64,000 nt of DNA, taken from positions 1 through 64,000 of the forward strand of contig NZ_CAMLJQ010000011.1 of assembly GCF_946480305.1 (NCBI RefSeq). Direction: 5' to 3'. Made by a program: the position numbers and the translations under genes. Below, piece by piece: positions 56,823-64,000 of this stretch. How positions within the stretch are numbered: the first letter of the stretch is position 1; the number at the start of each line of letters is the position of its first letter. The notes beneath the pieces are model-generated. The model was not told the DNA's origin. It made no database searches and worked only from the letters and a program-made list of their open reading frames with translations. The DNA is from an uncultured Caldimonas sp. Its GTDB lineage: Bacteria > Pseudomonadota > Gammaproteobacteria > Burkholderiales > Burkholderiaceae.

Positions 56823-58367
56823 TCAGTCCGGTGTCTTGTCCTCGCGGTACGTCACGTCGCGGAGCCATCTCGCATGTACCCCTTCTGGTGCCCAGACGCC
56901 TTCGGCGCGCAAGTCCGCTTCCAGCTTCATCCGGTCGGCGTCAGCGATTCCGAAGCCCTCCAACACCTCGCAAAGCAAGAAGTCAGCGGACACGCGGTCC
57001 GCGACGTACGGCTCGGGTGCAACACCGACCACCTCACTTGCATTCGGGAAGTGAAGCAGCGCCCCCTCGCAGTACAGGTGCAGCAGGTACTGGCGGTAGT
57101 TTCGATAGTCGTCGTAGGATTGCTGATCGGAGAGGTAAGGCAGAAAGACGAAACAGTAGAGACGCCGTTTGGCTGGGATAAAAACTGTGCGGAGCAGTCG
57201 CTCCGCGCCGGAAGAAGCGCTCCTACCTTCCCTTAGAGTGGCACCAAGTAGCCTGCGGCTTAGACGGTTCTCGCTGGCCATCACGCGGAGCAACCGCTCT
57301 ACCTTCCTGCTCTCGTATTTCTCTATCTTGCGGAACGGATCCTGCGCACTTCCGCGGACTAGGTGAGACGCTTCATATTCGATGAGGTCGTCCCACAAAT
57401 GGCTCAGCTCATTTGCCTCGGTGCGCATCTGGTACAGCGGACTCGCCCTGTAGTCGGTCCATAGTCCTTCGCGCATTACCACTTCGGCGTCTGACTCGAA
57501 ACGTGGGAATCGATGCACGCTCGCCTCGTCAACGTTCGTTAGGTAAGCTGCTAAAAGGTCTTCTTCTCCAGGGATCAGGAACTCACATCCCGAGTCTCTT
57601 ATGAGTTCCTCTTTCTTCGACAGGTAGTGAGTAAAGTCAGCCACTGTGTCGAGTTCGTTCAACAGCAGCGTCAGAGTGAAGGTGTCCAGGACGTGAACGA
57701 AAGTGTCTCGACCAGCAGGCCAGCCGACCTGAAATGGCTCGAGATCATTGTCTCTATCGCGCAGGTATGTATTCAGCATCAGACTGCCTGTGCTGCCCGG
57801 AGCGCCCCCATAGTCGTGCCAGTAGCGCTCGGCAGCTTCTACTGAGCCGTGCGCAACGGCCACCAGATGGATGCGCATCCGGTTGGGCTCGGGCAGAGCA
57901 AGTGGGAGTGGCGTCTTGCACGAGGCATCGACAAACAAGCGAGTTGTGCGGCGGCGTAGCGAGTTGGAAGCGCCGACGAGTTGGTGCGCAGACTTCGCAA
58001 TCGCCCGCCTGTACCACCTCGCCCACGCAACATGGATGTCGGAGCCTTCTGGAAAGGCGCACTTCTTGTCGGAGAACAGAAGCACGTCGTCCCCAAATAT
58101 CACCAACAGGTCGCAAAGCTCCTTGCCGCCGCCATTGCGCGCGAGCCCGTCGTCAACGTAGGGCCCCGGCATACTCCACAAAGACAGGATTGAACCGCGG
58201 ACCGCTTCTAAGAGCTTGCTCTCAGAACTGGTCTTACCCGCAGCTGTGCGGACCCAAGCCCATTCGTTGAGCCCTTGATCCATCACTTCGTTCGCATACG
58301 GCAGCTCGCGCCGGCCGGGCTGGAACCAGCTAGACCAGCTGTCGGACTGCTCTGCTTCGCTTGTCAT
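56823..58367 (-). CDS. Hypothetical protein with nuclease-like N-terminal segment
   Basis: 514 aa from ATG 58367 (AAGGTTGGACC upstream); the frame is open further upstream but loses protein character. Residues 81-104 read GKELCDLLVIFGDDVLLFSD-KK, resembling the Asp ... (D/E)-x-K core of restriction-like nucleases (Asp86, Asp100-x-Lys102). The remainder is mixed alpha/beta with Arg/Glu-rich helices (FRKIEKYESRKVERLLRVMA) and no domain I recognise. It follows the P-loop ATPase gene on the same strand after 258 nt. A nuclease effector partnered with that ATPase is a hypothesis. Confidence 0.6.
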   Translation of the reverse strand: MTSEAEQSDSWSSWFQPGRRELPYANEVMDQGLNEWAWVRTAAGKTSSESKLLEAVRGSILSLWSMPGPYVDDGLARNGGGKELCDLLVIFGDDVLLFSDKKCAFPEGSDIHVAWARWYRRAIAKSAHQLVGASNSLRRRTTRLFVDASCKTPLPLALPEPNRMRIHLVAVAHGSVEAAERYWHDYGGAPGSTGSLMLNTYLRDRDNDLEPFQVGWPAGRDTFVHVLDTFTLTLLLNELDTVADFTHYLSKKEELIRDSGCEFLIPGEEDLLAAYLTNVDEASVHRFPRFESDAEVVMREGLWTDYRASPLYQMRTEANELSHLWDDLIEYEASHLVRGSAQDPFRKIEKYESRKVERLLRVMASENRLSRRLLGATLREGRSASSGAERLLRTVFIPAKRRLYCFVFLPYLSDQQSYDDYRNYRQYLLHLYCEGALLHFPNASEVVGVAPEPYVADRVSADFLLCEVLEGFGIADADRMKLEADLRAEGVWAPEGVHARWLRDVTYREDKTPD

Positions 58368-58625
58368 TGGTCCAACCTTCTTTGCCACATCTGCCCCAGA
58401 CCCCGTTGCTAGACAAAGTCGTCCCGGCTTCCAGCCGAGGTTAGTCAGGCGCTTGCTGTTGCCGTCGCAGTAATACTGTCCCACCGGGGGTGCGGACAGA
58501 AACTTGGACGGGTTATGCAGCAATTCACAGGCGCCGGCGGTGCTCGGCGGGACTGCGAAAGCCATTCACCGGGGGCATTTGCCATAGGTCTGCCCATGCA
58601 GCGCAGCAACTTTCTAGGTCGTCTC

Positions 58626-60740
58626 CTAGACGTCGAGACTTGAATCCTCCTCAGAGGGAAAGTAGACGGACTTCGCATCCTCGCTGATCGAGAACACGCG
58701 AACGCCTTCGTCGTTCTCATCTCGTTCCAGGAGCCCGCGCTGTGCGAGGATCTTGCCTCGCTTTCCGACCAACTGATAAGAGCAGTCAAGTTCAGATGCA
58801 ATTGCGCCCGCGCGCATCGGTTCGCCTTCTTGCGCAAGTGTATGCAGGATCCCGAGTTCCGTGCGCGGTAGCAGCAATGCCTCATCGACTGCGGCGATCG
58901 TTTCGGCATACTTTTTCGACAGATTCGTCACCGTGCACGAGCCATCGCCGCATTTTGGGCAACGCATGCTGTACAACTTCAGCGCATCAAGTTGCTCGAT
59001 AGGGAACTTCGTCTTGCATGAATCACACTGAATCTCTTGGTTCTTCGCTAGGTAAGCGACGAGCAGTGAGGTGAAGTCAAAAATCCGCTCGACGTAATAC
59101 AGGCGAAACTCTCTTTCGCCGACTGGTCTTCCAAACGATATTGTGTATTTATCGCATAGCCCGTAGTTGAGCGCAAAGACGGCTACTTTCCTGCCGTCGC
59201 GATCGCTCATCTCGAAATACTTCGTTAAAAAAAAGTTTAGCTCGAGTGATGATAGAAGCCCTTCCTGGGTAACCGGCACGTGGAAATGACTTGTCGGAGG
59301 ACGACCCTTGATCTGTCGGAACACAGCCGAATTGTGACTGCGCAACTCCCGAGCTTTCTTAACCACGCTCTCCAACAATTCCTTCAAGGAATAAATGGAG
59401 GATCGCTCGTTGAAGGATTCATGGAGAAATTTCCCCATATGAAAATACGGCTCGATCTTCTCTTCATAATACTTCCGCGCGGCTTCTGAGATGGCTCTGC
59501 GCGAGATCTTTTGCCCGTAGATTAGATGACTTTCATACAAAAAATGGAGTAGATAACCCAGATTTCTTGGGTTACCCATCGTCGCAAAGAACAAGAATCG
59601 CCACGTTTCACGCAGATCTTCATCGAAGTAGTCTTCGGGAGCCCTTCCTTTCGCGAAATGCGACAGACGGCCGCGAACCAGTCGTTCAGTAAAGTCGATG
59701 GCGCTTTCCTCCATTCGCGTTACGTCGGCAAGTCCATAGAGGCGATATAAGTCTAAGTGAATTTCATCAATCTTTGTTTTATCAATGGATCCGTAGTAAA
59801 CACGTCCCGGATAGGCCGCAACTTTAAGTTTTACGAATTCATCGGACCAGTTGTTGAGCGGCGCGAGAAGGACATCGACAACGGTCTTCATGGCGTCGAA
59901 AGGAAGCTCAGAAAAGTCGTCTATCAACAGGTAGAGGTTTCGAATTCCTAACCGCTCCAGAAGTAATTTCAATCTCGAGAGCAATTCGTTGACGTCGAGT
60001 GAGTGCATCAGCACATCGTTACTCTCCGACTCAACCGCGTTGCTTCTGGTCACTGCTCTGTTGTCTCCAGACTTTATGCGGAGCTCTGGATTTGCGGATG
60101 CACTTATCTCCAACGCGTCGCAATGTTCCCTGCTATTCACTCTGCCATCAGTGCTCTTTTGCTTTAACGTTTTAACGCCAAGCACGCTTATAAAGCGTCC
60201 CTCTGAGCTGTCGTCCAACAACTCGTCCATAGCTTCGAAGAGTTCATTGTGCGAACCGGTGACCTTCTCGCGCACTCTGGACCACATCGTGCTCTTTACG
60301 CGTTTGCCCAGTTCTTCTTTTATGGCGAGCACGAACTGTCGCAGGAATTCGCGATGAAGTAGCACTCGGTGTATATACTCTCGGGGCATTGACCCCGCAG
60401 CGGCCTGCGCTCGGTCGACAAGTGCCGCGTCTACCTGCGATGACTCGTATAACGTCTTAATGTCAATATATGCGCTTGTCTGATGCTTGATTTTTCTCAG
60501 TTCATATTGCAGGCGCTGGAATATCGTGGACTTTCCCGTTCCCTTGCGACCGATTAGAAAGGTCGTGTTGGGGCGAAGCATTGTGGCGAATATCTGCTGT
60601 GCCGGCAGTGGATCCACATACAAGGCCTCGATCAATGAATTTCCCTTGTCGGGGTCGGTCAAATCCGCTCGTCGGTAGAGTCGTAGCGACTGGGCCGCGT
60701 CGTTAAAGCCCTTCAGATCGTCTTTGGAGAATTTGATCAC
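58626..60740 (-). CDS. P-loop ATPase with zinc ribbon and winged helix (possible defence protein)
   Basis: 704 aa from GTG 60740, with GGAGGAACC directly upstream. N-terminal P-loop NTPase: Walker A GRKGTGKS (64-71), Walker B LYLLIDDF (269-276), later MGNPRNLGYLLHFLYESHLI resembling STAND/Sll1717-like ATPase sensors. Zinc ribbon CDSC-x18-CPKC (572-597). C-terminal winged helix (ILHTLAQEGEPMRAGAIASE, SYQLVGKRGKILAQRGLLER). The coding sequence is visibly richer in A/T and uses rarer codons than the neighbours, a sign of transfer. Large NTPase plus wHTH architecture fits an NTP-dependent sensor; no catalytic effector is fused. Confidence 0.7.
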   Translation of the reverse strand: MIKFSKDDLKGFNDAAQSLRLYRRADLTDPDKGNSLIEALYVDPLPAQQIFATMLRPNTTFLIGRKGTGKSTIFQRLQYELRKIKHQTSAYIDIKTLYESSQVDAALVDRAQAAAGSMPREYIHRVLLHREFLRQFVLAIKEELGKRVKSTMWSRVREKVTGSHNELFEAMDELLDDSSEGRFISVLGVKTLKQKSTDGRVNSREHCDALEISASANPELRIKSGDNRAVTRSNAVESESNDVLMHSLDVNELLSRLKLLLERLGIRNLYLLIDDFSELPFDAMKTVVDVLLAPLNNWSDEFVKLKVAAYPGRVYYGSIDKTKIDEIHLDLYRLYGLADVTRMEESAIDFTERLVRGRLSHFAKGRAPEDYFDEDLRETWRFLFFATMGNPRNLGYLLHFLYESHLIYGQKISRRAISEAARKYYEEKIEPYFHMGKFLHESFNERSSIYSLKELLESVVKKARELRSHNSAVFRQIKGRPPTSHFHVPVTQEGLLSSLELNFFLTKYFEMSDRDGRKVAVFALNYGLCDKYTISFGRPVGEREFRLYYVERIFDFTSLLVAYLAKNQEIQCDSCKTKFPIEQLDALKLYSMRCPKCGDGSCTVTNLSKKYAETIAAVDEALLLPRTELGILHTLAQEGEPMRAGAIASELDCSYQLVGKRGKILAQRGLLERDENDEGVRVFSISEDAKSVYFPSEEDSSLDV

Positions 60741-60970
60741 GGTTCCTCCGGTTCGGCATTGGTAGGCAGTCGCGCCAGTATGACCGACGCTTGCTAGGGT
60801 GGATCCGCAAGTTGCGGGGCGGGCCACTCCTTGCCGCTATGAAGGTAGGCTGTGTTACCCAGGGGTTGCAGCGAAGAGGTAGCAGTGGTTCGCGTCGTAA
60901 AGTTGATTGCACTCAATGCAGGTGCAACCGTTGTCACATCGACAACTATTGCGCTTGCGCTTCATTGCGT

Positions 60971-63900
60971 TCAATGAAAGTCCCGACTCTCCGTATTCAG
61001 TCTCCCCAGTAGCGGTGTGAGGTCTTCCAGCCGGCCTGCGATCAGGTTGCGAACCTCCCCCTCGCGCTGCCACGTCCCGTACACCGCCAGCAACCGTGAA
61101 TGCAGCAACTCCGCGCGCTGCCGCTCGCGAATGCGCTTCCAGCAGATCACCTGGACCGTGCCGGTCTCGTCCTCCAGCGAGACGAAGATCGTCCCGTTCG
61201 CTGTATCCGGCTGCTGGCGAAGCGTCACGATGCCGCATGCACGTACCAGACGCCCGTTGGGGAGGTCGTGCAGTTCCTGCGCCGACATCAGTGTGCGCTG
61301 GCGCAACAGCGGCCGCAGCAATGCCAGCGGATGCCGACGCAAGGTGAGTCCCGTCGACGCGTAGTCCCAGACGATCTCCTCACCCTCGGGCGCCTCCGGC
61401 AGCTCCAGGTAGTCTTCATTGACCGGCGCATCCTTCAGCAGCTTCGGCGTCGCCCGCTGCGCAGCGGCATCCCAAACCTGTTGCCGTCGATGCCCAGACA
61501 AGCTCATCAACGCATCGGCTGCCGCCAGCAGCGTCATCTCCTGCTGATTCAGTTCGGCGCGTCGCGCGAGATCCTCTGCTCCGTCAAACGGGGCCTCTTG
61601 CCGAGCTTCAACGATGCGCTGTGCCGACTCCTCCCGCAGCCCCTTGATTTGCCGCATGCCTAGCCGTACCGCAGGCGGATGCGGCAGTCCTTCGAGCGTG
61701 CAGTCCCACTCACTCGCCATCACGTCCACCGGCCTCACCTCAACGCCGTGGCGCTTGGCGTCCTGCACGAGCTGGCTCGCCGTGTAGAAGCCCAGCGGCT
61801 GGCTGTTGAGCATCGCTGCGAGGAACTCGGCCGGGTGGTGGCACTTGATCCAGCACGACGCATAGACCAGCAGCGCAAAACTCGCCGCATGGCTCTCGGG
61901 GAACCCGTACTCCGAGAACCCATGGATCTGCTGGAAGATCTGCTCGGCGAACTCCTTCGCGTAGCCGCGGTCGGTCATGCCGCCGACGATCTTTGAGTAG
62001 TACTTGTCCAGCCCGCCCTTGCGCTTCCACGCCGCCATCGAGCGCCTGAGGCCATCAGCCTCACCCGGCGTGAACCCAGCCGCGAGGATCGCGATCTGCA
62101 TCACCTGCTCCTGGAACACCGGCACACCGAGCGTGCGTCCCAGCGCTTCCTTGAGAGCCTCGCTCGGATAAGTCACCGGCTCCTTCCCCTGCCGCCGGTT
62201 CAGGTAGGGATGCACCATGCCGCCCTGAATCGGCCCCGGCCGCACGATCGCGACTTCGATCACCAGGTCATAGAAGCACCGTGGCTGCATGCGCGGCAGC
62301 ATCCCTTGCTGCGCCCGGGACTCGATCTGGAACACACCGACCGTGTCCGCCTTGCAGATCATGTCGTAGGTCTTCCGATCCTCCGCCGGGATGTCCTGCA
62401 TCTCGAACTGATACCCCTTGCGCCGCCCAATGAACTCCAGCGACTTGCGGATCGCCGTCAGCATGCCCAGCGCGAGCACGTCGACCTTGAGCAGCCCGAG
62501 CGCATCGAGGTCGTCCTTGTCCCACTCGATCACCGTGCGGTCTTCCATCGACGCGTTTTCGATCGGCACCATGCGCTTGAGCGGTCCTTTTGTCAGCACG
62601 AAGCCGCCGACGTGCTGAGACAAATGCCGTGGGAATCCGATCAGCTGATCGGTGAGCGTCAGCAGTTGCTGCACCGCCAGGTCGTCCACCGACAAGCCGG
62701 CCTCCTGCAGACGTTCCGGCATCACCTTGCGGCCGTCGAACCACATGTGGCCTTTGGCGAGACGGTCGACCGTCTCCAGGTCGAAGCCGAGCGCCTTGCC
62801 CACATCGCGGATGGCGCTCTTTGGCCGGTACGAGATCACTGTCGCGGTTAGCGCCGCCCGGTCGCGCCCGTACTTGTTGTAGAGGTACTGGATCACCTCT
62901 TCGCGCCGCTCGTGCTCGAAGTCGACATCGATGTCCGGCGGTTCGTTGCGCTCCTTGCTGATGAACCGCTCGAACAACACGCTCATGCGTGCCGGATCGA
63001 CCTCGGTGACGCCCAGGCAGTAGCAGACCACCGAGTTGGCCGCGCTGCCGCGGCCCTGGCAGAGGATGTGCTGTGAGCGCGCGAAGTTCACGATATCGGC
63101 CACCGTCAGGAAGTAGTGCTCGTACTGCAGCTCGGCGATCAGCTCCAGCTCGTGCTCGATCTGTGCCTGGACCTTGGCCGGCATGCCGTTGGGCCAGCGA
63201 CGGCCTGCACCCTCGTAGGTCAGCCGGCGCAGGTAGGACGACGGCGTCTCGTTCTCCGGCACCACCTCCGACGGGTACTGGTAGCGCAGCTCATCCAAGC
63301 TGAACTCGCACAGCCCGGCGATGCGCACCGTCTCCGCCAGCAAATCGGCGGGGTAGGTCATCGACAGGCGCAGCCGGGTGCGCAAATGCCGCTCGGCATT
63401 GCGCTGCAGCGCCAGCCCGCATTCGGTCAACGGCTTGCCGATGCGCGTGGCCGTCATCACATCCTGCAGCGCCTTGCGCGAGCGCACATGCATGTGCACG
63501 TCGCCGGTGGCCACCAGCGGGATGGCGGTCAACTCGCTGACCTCACGCAGCCGCGACAGCCAGATCTCGTCGTCAATCTGCCGCAGCAGTTCCACCGTCA
63601 GCCAGCAGCGCCCGCTGTAGCCGGTCAGCATCCAACGCGCCACCTTGACCAGGTCATCCAATGGCGTGCCGCGGTCCGGTGCGACCAGGATCAGGCAGTC
63701 GCCGAGTTCGGGCGGGGTGATCTGCGCGAGGCTCAGCCGGTAGGTGCCTTTCTGAGAGGCGCGCCGCAGCTTGGTGATGAACTCGCACAGGTTGCCGTAG
63801 CCATTCAGGTTCTGCGCAATCGCGACCAGCGTGAACGGCGCATCGTCGACCTTGAACTGCGAGCCGATCAGCAGCGGCAATTGCTGCTCCTTGGCCGCCA

Positions 63901-64000
63901 CGTGCGCCCGCACAACGCCGGCCATCGAGCATTCGTCGGTCACCGCGAGTGCGGTGTAGCCAAGCGATTTGGCGCGCTCGACCAACTCCTCGGGGCGGCT
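60971..64000 (-). CDS. dnaE2: Error-prone DNA polymerase DnaE2 (ImuC), 5' end outside window
   Basis: At least 1009 residues; the last bases (63986-64000) read SRPEE in frame before LVERAKSLGYTALAVTDECS, so about 20 N-terminal residues are missing. PHP domain (DECSMAGVVRAHVAAKEQQL), polymerase catalytic Asp pair in PPDIDVDFEHERREEVIQYL, GRGSAANSVVCYCLGVTEVD, fingers and helix-hairpin-helix region, OB domain, and the family terminus GRLNTESRDFH. DnaE2 performs SOS translesion synthesis with ImuA and ImuB, whose genes would be expected just beyond 64000. Whether it belongs to the island or to the flanking chromosome is unresolved. Confidence 0.96.
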   Translation of the reverse strand, partial: SRPEELVERAKSLGYTALAVTDECSMAGVVRAHVAAKEQQLPLLIGSQFKVDDAPFTLVAIAQNLNGYGNLCEFITKLRRASQKGTYRLSLAQITPPELGDCLILVAPDRGTPLDDLVKVARWMLTGYSGRCWLTVELLRQIDDEIWLSRLREVSELTAIPLVATGDVHMHVRSRKALQDVMTATRIGKPLTECGLALQRNAERHLRTRLRLSMTYPADLLAETVRIAGLCEFSLDELRYQYPSEVVPENETPSSYLRRLTYEGAGRRWPNGMPAKVQAQIEHELELIAELQYEHYFLTVADIVNFARSQHILCQGRGSAANSVVCYCLGVTEVDPARMSVLFERFISKERNEPPDIDVDFEHERREEVIQYLYNKYGRDRAALTATVISYRPKSAIRDVGKALGFDLETVDRLAKGHMWFDGRKVMPERLQEAGLSVDDLAVQQLLTLTDQLIGFPRHLSQHVGGFVLTKGPLKRMVPIENASMEDRTVIEWDKDDLDALGLLKVDVLALGMLTAIRKSLEFIGRRKGYQFEMQDIPAEDRKTYDMICKADTVGVFQIESRAQQGMLPRMQPRCFYDLVIEVAIVRPGPIQGGMVHPYLNRRQGKEPVTYPSEALKEALGRTLGVPVFQEQVMQIAILAAGFTPGEADGLRRSMAAWKRKGGLDKYYSKIVGGMTDRGYAKEFAEQIFQQIHGFSEYGFPESHAASFALLVYASCWIKCHHPAEFLAAMLNSQPLGFYTASQLVQDAKRHGVEVRPVDVMASEWDCTLEGLPHPPAVRLGMRQIKGLREESAQRIVEARQEAPFDGAEDLARRAELNQQEMTLLAAADALMSLSGHRRQQVWDAAAQRATPKLLKDAPVNEDYLELPEAPEGEEIVWDYASTGLTLRRHPLALLRPLLRQRTLMSAQELHDLPNGRLVRACGIVTLRQQPDTANGTIFVSLEDETGTVQVICWKRIRERQRAELLHSRLLAVYGTWQREGEVRNLIAGRLEDLTPLLGRLNTESRDFH

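Larger units (their letters stand above)
46507..64000. mobile_element. Putative genomic island inserted in comM (left end; right end not in window)
   Basis: Begins where comM homology breaks. Inside are sparse, unrelated genes with defence-like content, long gene-poor gaps and a visibly more AT-rich gene at 58626-60740. From established knowledge comM is the integration target of AbaR/Tn6022-type, Tn7-related islands in Acinetobacter, and the break here is in the same GG(G)S loop. No transposase, tniQ or integrase is present in the visible part; they would be expected at the far end. The stated end is the window edge; the island may stop before dnaE2 at 60971. Confidence 0.55.

Overview
The window reads as a high-GC betaproteobacterial chromosome, most likely order Burkholderiales near the Rubrivivax/Leptothrix/Comamonadaceae group. 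This placement is inferred from the glp ABC operon, a PhaM-type PHB granule regulator, DUF3567, tandem Burkholderiales-type porins, a split methionine synthase with an SAH riboswitch, a dispersed GGCGCCCCC-type repeat and DnaE2. No tRNA, rRNA or CRISPR array was seen.

Layout, core part (1-46.5 kb). 1-7.8 kb: glycerol / glycerol-3-phosphate catabolism, glpD (5' end cut by the window) followed by the ABC importer glpSTPQUV, closed by a strong terminator. 7.8-8.8 kb: a PPOX-family stress protein, a proline-rich small ORF and a CsbD protein. 8.9-12.9 kb: glycolate oxidase glcDEF. 13-17 kb: DUF4124 protein, membrane protein, FIST sensor protein, PhaM and a retropepsin-like protease. 17-21.3 kb: pirin, two tandem porins and an FAH-family hydrolase. 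21.4-25.6 kb: DUF3108, DUF3567, a double AAA+ ATPase and a rhodanese. 25.7-32.7 kb: methionine synthase split into a homocysteine-methyltransferase half and a folate/B12/reactivation half. The two halves are separated by four opposite-strand envelope genes (three OmpA-like lipoproteins and a FecR-domain protein), and the second half is preceded by a convincing SAH riboswitch. 33-36.3 kb: a DUF1800/DUF1501 pair. 36.4-42.9 kb: a TetR-regulated RND efflux operon with a perfect operator palindrome. 42.9-45.8 kb: gamma carbonic anhydrase, a LysE exporter and a histone-deacetylase-like amidohydrolase with an apparent Tat signal.

Accessory part (about 46.5 kb to at least 60.8 kb). comM (yifB) is cut just upstream of its GEISLAH..LFLDE motif. 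The foreign side begins with two inverted 23-bp repeats that look like transposon-end binding sites. What follows is gene-sparse, more AT-rich in places and rich in defence-like genes: a nuclease-like protein, two unknown plus-strand genes, a complete ubiquitin-like conjugation operon (multi-ubiquitin-E2 fusion, JAB-E1 fusion, DUF6527), a physically linked GHKL ATPase / STAS-winged-helix pair, a SEC-C nuclease-like protein, and a P-loop ATPase with a nuclease-like partner. dnaE2 (imuC) closes the window and is cut at its 5' end. Whether it lies inside the island cannot be decided here.

The most interesting part is 49.7-54.3 kb. A ubiquitin-like conjugation and deconjugation cassette sits directly behind a candidate signalling/transcription pair, with shared GCTTAA boxes and an 11-bp inverted repeat in the intergenic regions. 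This suggests an inducible protein-conjugation system carried on an island inserted in comM.
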